NCBI GenBank assembly: GCA_020833345.1
Contig: JAJHQM010000003.1
Span: forward strand, 1 to 59,381
Length of the DNA stretch: 59,381 nucleotides
Source of the DNA: Ignisphaera sp.
GTDB lineage: Archaea > Thermoproteota > Thermoprotei_A > Sulfolobales > Ignisphaeraceae
Direction: 5' to 3'
Shown: piece after piece, positions 7,250 to 16,422 of the stretch
Layout of the letters: each line of letters opens with the position of its first letter
How positions within the stretch are numbered: position 1 is the stretch's first letter
Notes under the pieces: model-generated
Seen by the model: only the letters and a program-made list of their open reading frames with translations
Databases searched by the model: none
Told to the model about the DNA's origin: nothing
Position numbers and translations under genes: made by a program

Positions 7250-9214
7250 ACCCATTTCAGCGGGTACTTCATAGCCTGCAAAGCTGTTGACGAGCTGCCT
7301 TATTGAGGAATTTCTCAGTCCTTCAATAAACTTGTCAACAGCATTTTTGCTTAAACTTTGTATATTCACTAAAAAGTCGTAGTATTCCCATGTCAATGGG
7401 ATGTAATCTAGCTTATAAAGTATAGCAGAATACTCTGTGCACACTCCAGCATCAGCTCTGCCTTGAGCTATAGCAGCAGCTACACCAGTGTGCGTAGAAA
7501 CTTCATACCAGTACCCATTAATGCTCCTCATAATTTCGGCAAGGCTTTGCCCACGTTTTTTAGCCATATCCTCTAGAACCTTATCTATGTAAATTCTTGT
7601 ACCTGAGCCCTTGTTTCTATTGATAAATCTTATATCAGGTCTTAGCAAATCCTCAAATCCTTTAATATTCTTCGGATTTCCTTTTCTGAATGCCAAGACC
7701 AGCCTCCTCCTATAACCTCTAATTAATATAGCTTTATTCCTCAATTCGTTATCCTTCTCAATAAATGGAACATTGTACTCCCCTGAAATAGGATCCAATA
7801 AGTGAATAGGACTTACGTCTATGTACCCTTTTTTCAGCAACTGCAACCCCCTATAAGAGCCTACAAAACCTAGCGATACTCTATCCATGATTCCAAGCTT
7901 TGTTAGTAACATTGGCAGCAAAGCATCGTGACTTCCAATAATAACAACTTCTTTTAATTCATTGCTAAAGCTTACAACCTCCACTTCTTCACCTTCCTCT
8001 ATGTAGTCTCTGCCCTCTTGAAGAATTGCAATCCCATCTGCCCTGAGAAGCGACGATACGCTTCCAGAAGATGTTTGAAGTAGAATTGCATAGAGCCTTC
8101 CCCCCACATTACTTAAAACTACTGGCACAAACCAAGCTTTACCAATGTCTTTCCGTATTCTAAAGGTTGTTAATGCATGAATTACTTGCTTCCTGGACTC
8201 AAATCCCTCAAGCTTTTCAAGAATCCTGCTAAGTAAGAGTACCGCTATGGAAAGAGCTGAAAAAGGAAATCCTGGTAACCCAAACAATATCCTGCCATCT
8301 TTACTTAAAGCAATAACCGTAGGCTTGCCAGGCTTTACCTTAAGGCCGTGAACTAACAGAGTTCCAAGTCTTTCAAAAACCCTGTACACAACATCCTCCT
8401 CACCAGCAGATGTGCCCCCTGAGGTCACTATAACGTCGTAAAATGATGACAGCCTTGCTAACTCACTATAAACTATCTCTTCATCGTCTGGCAATATACC
8501 ACAGTACTTCACATCAAACCCGTGCTGCTTTAAGAAAGCTGTTACTGCATAACCATTACTATCATAGATCTTGCCCAAGGATAGCGCTAAGCCTGGCTTC
8601 ATCAACTCATTACCAATAGACACTACAGCAACCCTCGGCTTTTTAAATACCTTAACATGGCCTATGCCCAGTGCCGCTAAGACCCCTATCTCCCTATACA
8701 TGAGCCTTGTACCCTTTCTTAAAACAAGCTCCCCCAAAGCTACATCGCTACCTGCAAAGGAAATATTCTCCCCTGGTGCAATACTCTTGTACACTACAAC
8801 TTCGTCAAGTGCTATATGCTCTGTGTGCTCCTCCATAACAATTCCATCGGCTCCTTTAGGAACAACAGCCCCTGTATCTATTGCTGCAGCAACACCATTT
8901 ACAATAGTAATATCAGGAGCCTCACCTATAGAAACTCTACCCACAACCTTTAACTTCTTGGGGTGCAGCTCATCAGCCCCTTCAATGGACTTTATCGAAA
9001 CCGCATAGCCATCAACTTCAGACCTATCAAAAGGAGGGTAGTCTATTGGTGAATATATGTCCTCAGCTAGGACTCTTCCATAAGCATTTTCTAGCCCAAC
9101 TTCTTCAATACCAAGCGGCTTTAGTAATCCAAGCTGTTCTAATTTAGACAGCGTTTCTTCTATAGATAGCAAGGTATGAAATATTTTTCGTTTACCTATA
9201 ACAGCTTTATCCAA
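7232..9214 (-). CDS. moeA: MoeA-like molybdopterin molybdotransferase fused to a PBP-like domain
   Basis: Residues 1 to ~400 are a full MoeA: YPPFDRSEVDGYAV, PKGADGIVMEEHTE, the MPT-binding TSGGTSAGEEDVVY and GLPGFPFSAL. The C-terminal ~230 residues (from VVIIGSHDALL) form a periplasmic-binding/LysR-substrate-like domain with GYIDVSPIHLLD, NRNKGSGTRIYID and AAIAQGRADAGVCTEYSA. This resembles type-2 binding proteins for oxyanions, so it may sense or deliver molybdate or tungstate. The fusion is known in archaea. Translation starts at TTG 9214, preceded by GGTGAGG, and the gene overlaps the upstream moeA by 19 bp. The two proteins are probably made together for molybdenum/tungsten cofactor synthesis. 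Confidence 0.92.
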   Translation of the reverse strand: MDKAVIGKRKIFHTLLSIEETLSKLEQLGLLKPLGIEEVGLENAYGRVLAEDIYSPIDYPPFDRSEVDGYAVSIKSIEGADELHPKKLKVVGRVSIGEAPDITIVNGVAAAIDTGAVVPKGADGIVMEEHTEHIALDEVVVYKSIAPGENISFAGSDVALGELVLRKGTRLMYREIGVLAALGIGHVKVFKKPRVAVVSIGNELMKPGLALSLGKIYDSNGYAVTAFLKQHGFDVKYCGILPDDEEIVYSELARLSSFYDVIVTSGGTSAGEEDVVYRVFERLGTLLVHGLKVKPGKPTVIALSKDGRILFGLPGFPFSALSIAVLLLSRILEKLEGFESRKQVIHALTTFRIRKDIGKAWFVPVVLSNVGGRLYAILLQTSSGSVSSLLRADGIAILQEGRDYIEEGEEVEVVSFSNELKEVVIIGSHDALLPMLLTKLGIMDRVSLGFVGSYRGLQLLKKGYIDVSPIHLLDPISGEYNVPFIEKDNELRNKAILIRGYRRRLVLAFRKGNPKNIKGFEDLLRPDIRFINRNKGSGTRIYIDKVLEDMAKKRGQSLAEIMRSINGYWYEVSTHTGVAAAIAQGRADAGVCTEYSAILYKLDYIPLTWEYYDFLVNIQSLSKNAVDKFIEGLRNSSIRQLVNSFAGYEVPAEMGSKLCC

Positions 9215-10440
9215 ATTACCTCACCTTTTTCATAACCTTCCACATTTCTTGGAATTGTAATAAGGGCATTTGCTTCAAGTAAAGACTTTAAGACTCCTGA
9301 ACCGTGAAGTAATATGGGCTCAACGCACAATTCATTATTACACTTAAATAGTTTAGCCCTAACATAGGTATCGTACCCCACTGCACCGTAAATTCTCTTA
9401 CTAAGCTTTACAGGAATCTCTATAAAGAGCTCCCCCCTGATTTTTAAAAGCATGCAGAGAGCCTTCAGAACAATCTCGTGCAGCGCTATATATGCTGCTA
9501 CAGGAAATCCAGAAAGCAGAAATACAGGCTTGCCATTGGCAACAAGTATTGAGGTTGGTCTCCCAGGTCTTACGGCAAGCCCCCTAGCTATGATTTTAAC
9601 ATCTCTATTCATCTCTACAATAGCTTCAAAAGTCTTATCTGTTTCTCCAGGTCCTGTACCCCCTGTAAGCACTAAGACATCATTTTCATTTAAAGCTTTT
9701 TCAACTACAGCCTTAATCTCTTGCTTAACGTCTTTAACAAAACCATACCAATTGACATTTACAAATCTGTGCATAGAGAGGACTGAGAGTAGAAGTATTG
9801 AAGTTGAGTCTAAAACTAATCCTTGTTCATAAGCCTTAAGCCCATATGAAGGATCTACTACTTCTGAACCTGTAGAGATAAGCCCTATATTTATCTTTCT
9901 ATACACCTTAACTCGTGTCATGCCAATTGCTGAAAGGACTGCTATGTGCGGGGGCTTAATTATAGTCCCCCTGGCAATGAGGAGCTCCCCCTTTCTAATA
10001 TCTTCACCTTTCCTAGACACATTGCCGTATTTGGGCACGGGCTTTAGCACGTATATGATGTTCCCTTCTCTATCAACGTCCTCAAGCATAACCACAGCAT
10101 CAGCACCTTCAGGAATTCTCTGCCCCGTTGCCACTGGTACAGCATAGCTACATGATGAAAGCGTAGGACTGTAGCTCAGTAATTTAAGAGGTATTGGATT
10201 ATTTGGAGATGCAGAAGTTATGGTTTCACTACATACAGCATAGCCATCAACAGCACTTCTGTCAAAAGGAGGTAAATCAGTAGGTGAATATATGTCTTCA
10301 GCACATATCATTCCAATAGCGTTCTTTAATTCAATTTCCTGAATCTCTAAATTTAACTTAGAGACCTTGGCAAGTTGCTCAATGGCCAAAGCCGTAGCCA
10401 TGAAATTGTATTTTACACCTTGTTGCCTCATTGCTGACAT
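9196..10440 (-). CDS. moeA: MoeA, molybdopterin molybdotransferase
   Basis: Inserts molybdate/tungstate into adenylylated molybdopterin. Conserved blocks are DLPPFDRSAVDGYAV, PVATGQRIPEGADAVVMLEDV, VLTGGTGPGETDKTF and LLSGFPVAAYIALHE. The C-terminal domain IV (from ~345) contains VGYDTYVRAKLF. It is a paralogue of the fused MoeA immediately downstream, and archaeal genomes often carry this pair. The start is uncertain: GTG 10461 and ATG 10440 are both in frame. A TATA-like TATTAAAT about 40 bp upstream favours the later ATG, and ATG 10401 (MATALAIEQ) is also possible. It is the first gene of the two-gene moeA operon. Confidence 0.92.
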   Translation of the reverse strand: MSAMRQQGVKYNFMATALAIEQLAKVSKLNLEIQEIELKNAIGMICAEDIYSPTDLPPFDRSAVDGYAVCSETITSASPNNPIPLKLLSYSPTLSSCSYAVPVATGQRIPEGADAVVMLEDVDREGNIIYVLKPVPKYGNVSRKGEDIRKGELLIARGTIIKPPHIAVLSAIGMTRVKVYRKINIGLISTGSEVVDPSYGLKAYEQGLVLDSTSILLLSVLSMHRFVNVNWYGFVKDVKQEIKAVVEKALNENDVLVLTGGTGPGETDKTFEAIVEMNRDVKIIARGLAVRPGRPTSILVANGKPVFLLSGFPVAAYIALHEIVLKALCMLLKIRGELFIEIPVKLSKRIYGAVGYDTYVRAKLFKCNNELCVEPILLHGSGVLKSLLEANALITIPRNVEGYEKGEVIWIKLL

Positions 10441-10529
10441 TGCCCTCTTACCTCTAATCACATCTTAAAGGCATTTAATACACATAGCTACTAACATATA
10501 TTAAGTTAAAGTTCCTAAAGAATGTTTTA

Positions 10530-10585
10530 ATCGATGATGATGTAGCTGAGCGCTGAATGATGATGTGCCCGGTGTTACTGAGAAT
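10530..10585 (+). ncRNA. Candidate C/D box guide sRNA
   Basis: All four boxes are in order: C box ATGATGA (10534-10540), a 12-nt guide (10541-10552), D' box CTGA (10553-10556), a 3-nt spacer, C' box ATGATG (10560-10565), a 12-nt guide (10566-10577) and D box CTGA (10578-10581). The 12/3/12 spacing is typical of archaeal box C/D RNAs that direct 2'-O-methylation. The last base of C' departs from consensus. The D box overlaps the 3' end of the convergent endonuclease III gene. The guides would pair with CGCTCAGCTACA and TAACACCGGGCA; I could not assign targets. Confidence 0.7.
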
Positions 10586-11285
10586 TTATCTTTGCACCGT
10601 ATTGACATAGATCAATGAGCACACACTGCTTACATAAAGGCTTTCGAGCCTTACATACCCTACGTCCATGCTCAATTAGAAGTACGTGAAGTTCTTTAAG
10701 TAGTGTGACATCATTATTAAGAATTGACATTATGGTAGTGCTTATATAGTTGTAACTACTAGATTTGGGAACAACTCCTAATCTTAGTAAAACCCTTCTG
10801 ATATGAGTATCTATTGGAAATGCAGGTTTACCTAATTTCATTAAGATATATACGTCAACAGTCTTTGGACCAATTCCGTACACTTCCATAAGCAGCTTCC
10901 TAATTTCCTCAGACTTTAACACCCTCAGCCTTTCTATTAATTCGCTGTTCTCTTTAAACCACTTCGCAAGAGCTATCAGTGCTCTAACTCTTCTTCTAGC
11001 TAATCCACTACACTTAATCGCATTTTCTAACTTTTCTAATGGCGTATTCAATATGGATTCCGGACTTAAAGAATTGCCAAGTTCTTTTTTCAAAGCATTA
11101 AATGCTCTTAATGCATTTCTATCACTCGTATTTTGACTCAATACCACACCCACAAGAAATTCAAAGTCACTTACATTCAATTTTAATAGGTTAAGTGCCA
11201 CGTAATCCTCCAGCTTAGGTCTGTAAACACTCTCTAACCTCTTCAATACCTCAATAACAATGTTTTCATTAGATGACACGACCAT
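10575..11285 (-). CDS. nth: Endonuclease III-like DNA glycosylase/AP lyase
   Basis: HhH-GPD base-excision enzyme for oxidised pyrimidines. LSQNTSDRNA at about 52, the helix-hairpin-helix MEVYGIGPKTVDVYILM with its catalytic-type Lys, and AFPIDTHIRRVLLRLG with the conserved Asp are all present. The [4Fe-4S] cluster motif Cys-x6-Cys-x2-Cys-x5-Cys ends the protein (CKARKPLCKQCVLIDLC). Length is 236 residues. The start is ATG 11285. The 3' end abuts a candidate guide RNA on the other strand. Confidence 0.93.
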   Translation of the reverse strand: MVVSSNENIVIEVLKRLESVYRPKLEDYVALNLLKLNVSDFEFLVGVVLSQNTSDRNALRAFNALKKELGNSLSPESILNTPLEKLENAIKCSGLARRRVRALIALAKWFKENSELIERLRVLKSEEIRKLLMEVYGIGPKTVDVYILMKLGKPAFPIDTHIRRVLLRLGVVPKSSSYNYISTTIMSILNNDVTLLKELHVLLIEHGRRVCKARKPLCKQCVLIDLCQYGAKINSQ

Positions 11286-11449
11286 CCCGCATTCAGCATT
11301 AGAATCCTTTTACTCACTTTAATTTTAAGAGTTGTGCCTTTGCACTAAAACCACATAATAAACTAAACGAGTCGTAGCATGATAAAATTTTTCTTTTTAA
11401 CCTCGGCTTCACGAATGTTTTTCTTGACAAACTTTGTAACTGATAATGG

Positions 11450-12556
11450 GTGTGGGCTACGTTTGCATTTACTGCTGAGAACGGTAGTGGCATTTCGGTG
11501 GTTATTCCTACATACAATGAATACGATAATGTAGAGCTGCTATTTAAGGAACTCGCTAAAAGCATACCTAAATATGTTGAATATGAAGTTGTTATAGTAG
11601 ATGACAATAGTCCTGATGGTACGTGGAGAAGGGCTATTGAGCTTCTCACAGAGGGTACTACGGTAGTAAGAAGAATTAATTTAAAGGGCCTGTCTACGGC
11701 TGTAATAGATGGTATTGTCTTTTCATTAAAAGAATATGTTGCTGTAATGGATGCAGATTTGCAGCATCCACCAAAATACATTGAGCTTTTTCTAAAAAAG
11801 GCTGTTGAAGAAGGGGCTGATGTTGTAATAGGTTCTCGGTATATGAAGGGTGGAGGTGTTGAGGGATGGTCGAAAGCACGCCTCCTAGCATCTAAAGCTG
11901 CTGGGTTAATTGCAAAGCTCTTTTTGCCTAGCATACGAAGGCTTTCTGATCCAATGTCAGGGTTCTTCTTAGTCAAGAAGCAACTGGTGATAAACAATAA
12001 GGAGAGATTAAATCCTCAAGGCTTTAAGGTCCTGCTTGAAATTTTAGAGCGCTGTAATCCTCAAAAAGTAATTGAAGTTCCTTACATATTCAGATCGAGA
12101 GTCTTTGGAAAGAGTAAACTAGGTTCAAAGGTAATTATTGCATACATAATTCACATTCTTAAGCTAAGTGGCTGGAGACCTTTCAAGTTTATTGCTGTAG
12201 GGATTGCTGGTACCTTTGTAAATCTCTGTACGTTACTAACCTTTAGGTATGTTATGCCATTGCTATATAGCGAGCTCTTCATATTAGGTAGTGCCATAGC
12301 TATAGAGCTTAGCATACTATTTAACTTCTTTTTACATGAGGTTTGGACCTTTAAAGATAGACGCTTTGGAAGCTTAATACACAGACTTCTACTCTTTCAC
12401 ATATCCTCAGCCATTAGTGCAACAGCTCAATACATTTCTGCGGTATCTATAAAATATGGCTTATCATGGAGCCCCTTACTAGCCCAATTTATAGGCATAC
12501 TGATTGGTTTTCCTGTCAATTACATATTTAGTGAGTTAGGTATTTGGAGAAAATAA
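11450..12556 (+). CDS. Dolichyl-phosphate mannose synthase-like GT2 fused to a GtrA membrane domain
   Basis: Transfers a sugar, probably mannose from GDP-mannose, to a polyprenyl phosphate for surface glycosylation. The GT2 domain (residues 15-230) has [24 protein letters not shown], the metal-binding DADLQHPP and [12 protein letters not shown]. The C-terminal ~130 residues hold four hydrophobic helices with the GtrA signature [15 protein letters not shown]. This architecture matches the Pyrococcus-type DPM synthase. GTG 11450 is the only sensible start; an overlapping ATG at 11446 is in another frame and soon stops. The adjacent convergent gene encodes a sugar-1-phosphate nucleotidyltransferase that may supply the donor. 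Confidence 0.92.
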   Translation: MWATFAFTAENGSGISVVIPTYNEYDNVELLFKELAKSIPKYVEYEVVIVDDNSPDGTWRRAIELLTEGTTVVRRINLKGLSTAVIDGIVFSLKEYVAVMDADLQHPPKYIELFLKKAVEEGADVVIGSRYMKGGGVEGWSKARLLASKAAGLIAKLFLPSIRRLSDPMSGFFLVKKQLVINNKERLNPQGFKVLLEILERCNPQKVIEVPYIFRSRVFGKSKLGSKVIIAYIIHILKLSGWRPFKFIAVGIAGTFVNLCTLLTFRYVMPLLYSELFILGSAIAIELSILFNFFLHEVWTFKDRRFGSLIHRLLLFHISSAISATAQYISAVSIKYGLSWSPLLAQFIGILIGFPVNYIFSELGIWRK

Positions 12557-12581
12557 TAAACACAGCTTTTTAACTGAATTG

Positions 12582-13295
12582 CTATGTCTTCATCCCTCCA
12601 CAGAACTCCGGATATCTTTGTCTAAGCATATTTTCACACTCCTCTAAATCCTTGATGGTGTCTATAGATTTCCACATAGCATCCTTAAATATATACCCCT
12701 TTAACTTGCCTTCCTTAGCTAATTGCGGAAATGCTGTAACCTCTATATCTCCTTTCTCAGGTAGGTAATTAAAGATCTGCGGCTTCATTACATAAATCCC
12801 AGCATTAATTGTGTATTCCAGTATAGGCTTTTCTAAAAACTCCTTGACGTAGCCCTCAACAAGTTTTACAATACCGTAAGGGCTTCTCATGTAAACTAAA
12901 GCTATGCTTGCAATAGCATCACTATTCTTAAGCGTTTCTAAGAGTAGAAGGGGATTTAGATCTGTAATCACATCACCATTTATAACTAAAAACCACTCTT
13001 CATTTCTCAAAACACCTTCTGCATTCTTTATAGCCCCTCCAGTACCAAGAGGTTCATCTTCCACAACATAAGCCACATTTATACCGTACTTCTTTCCACT
13101 ACCAACCTCCTCTAAAACCTTCTCCTTTGCATGCCCCAAGAGTAGCACAAAGTCTTTAAATCCATACTTACTAAGCCAATAAATATGCCACTCTAGAATG
13201 GGTTTTTTACACACCTCAACGAGGATTTTAGGCCTATCCTCTGTTAAAGGTCTCAGCCTTTTCCCAAGACCCCCTGCTAAAATTACAGCTTTCAT
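12582..13295 (-). CDS. Sugar-1-phosphate nucleotidyltransferase (mannose-1-P guanylyltransferase-like)
   Basis: Makes an NDP-sugar, plausibly GDP-mannose for the neighbouring mannosyltransferase. The start MKAVILAGGLGKRLRPLTEDRPK carries the nucleotide-binding Gly-rich loop. EPLGTGGAIKNAE and the metal-binding NGDVITDL follow, then FLEKP and NAGIYVMKPQIF. At 237 residues it is the short form without the left-handed beta-helix acetyltransferase domain. The sugar and base specificity cannot be decided from sequence alone; glucose-1-phosphate thymidylyltransferase-like activity is the main alternative. Confidence 0.87.
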   Translation of the reverse strand: MKAVILAGGLGKRLRPLTEDRPKILVEVCKKPILEWHIYWLSKYGFKDFVLLLGHAKEKVLEEVGSGKKYGINVAYVVEDEPLGTGGAIKNAEGVLRNEEWFLVINGDVITDLNPLLLLETLKNSDAIASIALVYMRSPYGIVKLVEGYVKEFLEKPILEYTINAGIYVMKPQIFNYLPEKGDIEVTAFPQLAKEGKLKGYIFKDAMWKSIDTIKDLEECENMLRQRYPEFCGGMKT

Positions 13296-13415
13296 AAGGA
13301 TCCCTTACTAGCAACTAAAGATAGTTTTATAAGGACAGCAATTTAAAGTTATCTTTGATGTGCTTACGCTGGGTTGGCTGACTAGGTGATGATTTCACGG
13401 ACCATGTGAAGTGCC

Positions 13416-13733
13416 TTGCTCTTGAGTAACGAGAAGAAACGTGTTATAGTAAAATGTGCTATATGCAATAGAGAGATAGTAAATGAAGAAAGATACGTTA
13501 AGTGCTCAATCTGCGGTGCCTTAATGCATGAGGATTGTATTGATAGAGAGGTTTTAGAGGATTCTGAAGGTAACATCTTGTGTCCTTACGATGCCGTGTT
13601 AGCAGCGCTTGACTGGTTTGATACAATAATAAATACGTATCACGCATCTCTAAAAGTAGATAGTGAGAAGCACAGTGACATTATAGAAAGGCTTAAAAAC
13701 TACATAAAACTACTTGAAGAAGAGGCAACGTAA
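13416..13733 (+). CDS. RING/PHD-like zinc-binding small protein
   Basis: 105 residues with a treble-clef-like zinc pattern: CAICN, CSICG, a His-x2-Cys (MHEDC) and a fourth Cys in ILCPYD, giving CxxC...CxxC...HxxC...C spacing. The C-terminal half is helical (IIERLKNYIKLLEEEA). An in-frame stop at 13407 forces a TTG start, either 13416 or 13422. A TATA-like TTTATAAGG lies near 13327. RING-like folds in archaea are sometimes linked to ubiquitin-like modification or protein-protein contacts, but no function can be assigned here. Confidence 0.7.
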   Translation: MLLSNEKKRVIVKCAICNREIVNEERYVKCSICGALMHEDCIDREVLEDSEGNILCPYDAVLAALDWFDTIINTYHASLKVDSEKHSDIIERLKNYIKLLEEEAT

Positions 13734-13747
13734 TACCTTACTCAGTA

Positions 13748-14428
13748 CTACACCTCCTTTAAAACCCCATCATAAAGAGCAAATTTTCTATTTGCAAATT
13801 CTAAAATCCTAGCATCGTGAGACACCATAACAACAGTTGTCTTAAAGTCTCTATTTATTTTTATAAACAACTCTAAGACTTTTTTAGCGTTTTCCCAATC
13901 CAAATTTGCTGTAGGCTCATCTGCTAATAAAAGCGATGGTGTGACAACTAGAGCACGTGCAATAGCCACTCTTTGCTTCTCGCCTCCGCTCAGATACCTC
14001 ACCTTTGTATGCATTTTCTCTGCTATTCCCATGTACTTGAGCGTTTCAAGAATTGTTACTCTTCTCTCTTCCTCTGAGAACCCTGCAACTAGTAATGGAA
14101 GCTCAACATTTTCATATACTGTAAAGTCTTCTATGAGTCCATAATCTTGAGGAATGTAGCTTACTATGCTTGCTCTTATTGTAGCTAGAGCATCGTCATC
14201 TAGCAGTGTTAGGTTATATCCTTCCACTATAATCTCTCCTAAATCAGGTCTCTCAAGCCCTGCCAAAATTTTTAAGAATGTTGTTTTGCCTGCACCACTA
14301 GGACCATAAATACATGCTATATCAGCTCTATACAGTGTCGCATTTATTCCTCTCAAAATAGCTATTCTATGACCCATATAGTTGTAGTATTTCCATAGAT
14401 TTTTAACTATAACTACAACGTCTTTCAA
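13748..14428 (-). CDS. ABC transporter ATP-binding protein (MacB/LolD-like)
   Basis: Cytoplasmic ATPase of the four-gene membrane operon. Walker A GPSGAGKTTF (about residue 40), Q-loop YIPQDYGL, signature LSGGEKQRVAIARAL, Walker B LLLADEPTANLD and the switch His in MVSHD are intact. The sequence is closest in style to the MacB/LolD/FtsE group, which drives mechanotransmission-type permeases rather than substrate channels. It follows the 130-residue membrane protein by 3 bp and is the last gene of the operon. Confidence 0.93.
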   Translation of the reverse strand: MKDVVVIVKNLWKYYNYMGHRIAILRGINATLYRADIACIYGPSGAGKTTFLKILAGLERPDLGEIIVEGYNLTLLDDDALATIRASIVSYIPQDYGLIEDFTVYENVELPLLVAGFSEEERRVTILETLKYMGIAEKMHTKVRYLSGGEKQRVAIARALVVTPSLLLADEPTANLDWENAKKVLELFIKINRDFKTTVVMVSHDARILEFANRKFALYDGVLKEV

Positions 14429-14431
14429 TCT

Positions 14432-14824
14432 TCATACCCTTCGGAATGTGAAGTAGTATACCAATGCTATAAATGTATTTGATAATGTGAGAAATGCTAC
14501 AACAATACTGGGGTAGGCTACAAGAAACGCTATTGCAATCACCAATACTCGAGTATTGGCAAATATGTAGAATGATGCTACTATTTCCTTTCTTTTTAAA
14601 CCAACAATGCTATAGGCATTAATCAGCTGAGCTATGCTTAGCCTATCTGATAATAACGATGCATATAACATCATTATGCTTAAAAGCAGGGAAATAAATA
14701 GCGCTATTTCACTAAAGCAAATGGTTATATAGAGAGTTAGAGAGAGTGTGTATAGCAAAACATAGCCAAAGCCATTGCATGTAACTGAGTACTTAGCTGT
14801 TTTCATTAAAATCTTGTAATGCAT
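14432..14824 (-). CDS. Small membrane protein, likely the C-terminal half of a split FtsX/MacB-like permease
   Basis: 130 residues with about three to four hydrophobic segments (around 20-45, 45-60, 90-108 and 110-127). Between them lies SIVGLKRKEIVASFYIFANTR, which resembles the cytoplasmic loop of FtsX/MacB permeases that contacts the ATPase. It overlaps the 538-residue permease by 19 bp and is followed at 3 bp by the ATPase. I infer that it completes a permease together with the upstream protein. No close named family was recognised. Confidence 0.65.
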   Translation of the reverse strand: MHYKILMKTAKYSVTCNGFGYVLLYTLSLTLYITICFSEIALFISLLLSIMMLYASLLSDRLSIAQLINAYSIVGLKRKEIVASFYIFANTRVLVIAIAFLVAYPSIVVAFLTLSNTFIALVYYFTFRRV

Positions 14825-16422
14825 TGCATCAGAGCCCCCTGAACCTTTGAAAGTGCTAGGGAGGCTATTTTACTCTGTTCATATTTACTCAATTCTTCAA
14901 TACTCCACACATCTACATTTATAGTATAGCTCCAAACATCTTTACCTTTTTCTTCATAGACCTCTACAGTAACTATTGTGGCAAAACTCTTTCTGTAAAT
15001 AAGCTCTATTCTAATCTCATTGTAGCCTTCGGAACCTCTTAATACCTCCACCTCACTCAACATAAAGATGTCATCTAAAGCAAACAGCTTTTGTACAATT
15101 TGCTTAAAATACTCACTATCTATCTGCTCAGGGATATTGATGCTTAGGAAGGGCTTTGATAATACTCTATAACCTCTCAACTTCAGCTTTCTCGATACCT
15201 TATATGTTAATAAAAAGTTTGTTGCAGTTGCTGACAAAATGTATGAAAGTATTGAAATACCTGCCATAGCACCTAACGAAATTAATATTATTAGGAGAGG
15301 CGTAATTAAAATTGCAAATATTGAAGTTATAGCTATACTTACGGATGCTATAATTGTATCGTAGGTAACTCCCATCAAGGACAATTTTTCTGAAATTCTT
15401 ATAACCTTCTCAGCCAAGCCTCCAGAAATTGAAATTGAGAATATTAATGAAATCAATATTGAGGAAGTTATTCCTAATATTGTTTTTGTGGAAGGCACTA
15501 AGCTACGACTATATATATCAATTGAATTATTACGTCGCAAAGCCACGATTTCAAAATATCTTAACCCTGTCTTCACAATACTGTCTTTTATACCATCTGG
15601 TATCTGCGAGGTAATGATGAAAAACGTTTTGACATTGCATTCATTTTTACAAATAATTTCATAGAAATCCTTGCTGTAGGGTATCACAGTTATTGTTGAT
15701 GGCGAGGCTGTAATTGTACTACCCCCCATGACACCTATAGTATGCGTAAGAGGAATTCCAGGTAGTAATTGGATAGATAGGTACTCAGAAATGTTTACCT
15801 TAATTACTGAGAGCTTTGTGCCATCAACATTAATGGTTCCCTCAATATCTCTATTGCTTATATCAATTAACACATTATCTTTAGTAAGGTTCTTCACATA
15901 TTTGCATAGTTGAATCAGTATGTTATTGCTTCTTTCAATACTATGAACATTGCATTCGATAAGTAATGGAAGTAAATAACTTGCACCTCTACTACTCTTA
16001 ATGGGTATTTCACGAAAAACTTGAAGTATTCTAATGCAGTCAAGAGGTATTGTCGCATTTATTAAAAGCTCTTCAACTTGATTCACATAACTATTTGAAA
16101 CCAGTAATATAGAGTATGAGTAAGGTATGTTTATAGCATCAATAGTTGTATAGGAGTATGTGTATGTTGCTACGTAGCCTACTGTAAATGCTATTAGAAG
16201 TACTGCTATGGTCACTAATATTGTCTCAATACTTATAGCTACTTTAAAGAACATTAACTTGATGATCTTAAAAACAGGTGAGACTAGCGTTGGTATAGCT
16301 ATTGATTCCTCTTCTATGAACCCCTTTACTCTCTTCAATAATAAAATCACTACAATAGTAAGTAAAATTACTATCATCATTACTATATGCTCCATTGGTA
16401 TTGACATAGCATTGAAATTCAT
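14806..16422 (-). CDS. FtsX/MacB-like ABC permease subunit with external and cytoplasmic domains
   Basis: 538 residues. Two N-terminal membrane helices (8-24 and about 58-85) are followed by a ~200-residue hydrophilic, probably external domain. Then come three to four helices (about 310-405) with the loop ISEKLSLMGVTYDTIIASVSIA, like the permease loop that couples to the ATPase. The last ~125 residues form a soluble tail rich in beta strands (EVLRGSEGYNEIRIELIYRK). Gene order and overlaps (4 bp with the OPT-like gene upstream, 19 bp with the small membrane gene downstream) support one complex. The substrate is unknown. Confidence 0.7.
   Translation of the reverse strand: MNFNAMSIPMEHIVMMIVILLTIVVILLLKRVKGFIEEESIAIPTLVSPVFKIIKLMFFKVAISIETILVTIAVLLIAFTVGYVATYTYSYTTIDAINIPYSYSILLVSNSYVNQVEELLINATIPLDCIRILQVFREIPIKSSRGASYLLPLLIECNVHSIERSNNILIQLCKYVKNLTKDNVLIDISNRDIEGTINVDGTKLSVIKVNISEYLSIQLLPGIPLTHTIGVMGGSTITASPSTITVIPYSKDFYEIICKNECNVKTFFIITSQIPDGIKDSIVKTGLRYFEIVALRRNNSIDIYSRSLVPSTKTILGITSSILISLIFSISISGGLAEKVIRISEKLSLMGVTYDTIIASVSIAITSIFAILITPLLIILISLGAMAGISILSYILSATATNFLLTYKVSRKLKLRGYRVLSKPFLSINIPEQIDSEYFKQIVQKLFALDDIFMLSEVEVLRGSEGYNEIRIELIYRKSFATIVTVEVYEEKGKDVWSYTINVDVWSIEELSKYEQSKIASLALSKVQGALMQCITRF

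Noticed and set aside
8571-9008. Plus-strand reading frame inside the MoeA fusion
   Set aside because: Shadow frame of a conserved gene, low-complexity Ser/Pro-rich product, no ribosome binding site.
11314-11997. Long minus-strand reading frame opposite the GT2/GtrA gene
   Set aside because: It lies mostly antisense to a strongly conserved gene and has no recognisable domain.
13360-13410. GTGATGA and CTGA motifs before the RING-like gene suggesting another C/D box RNA
   Set aside because: The first C box would be a poor TTGATGT with a 16-nt guide, and no CTGA follows the GTGATGA within range.
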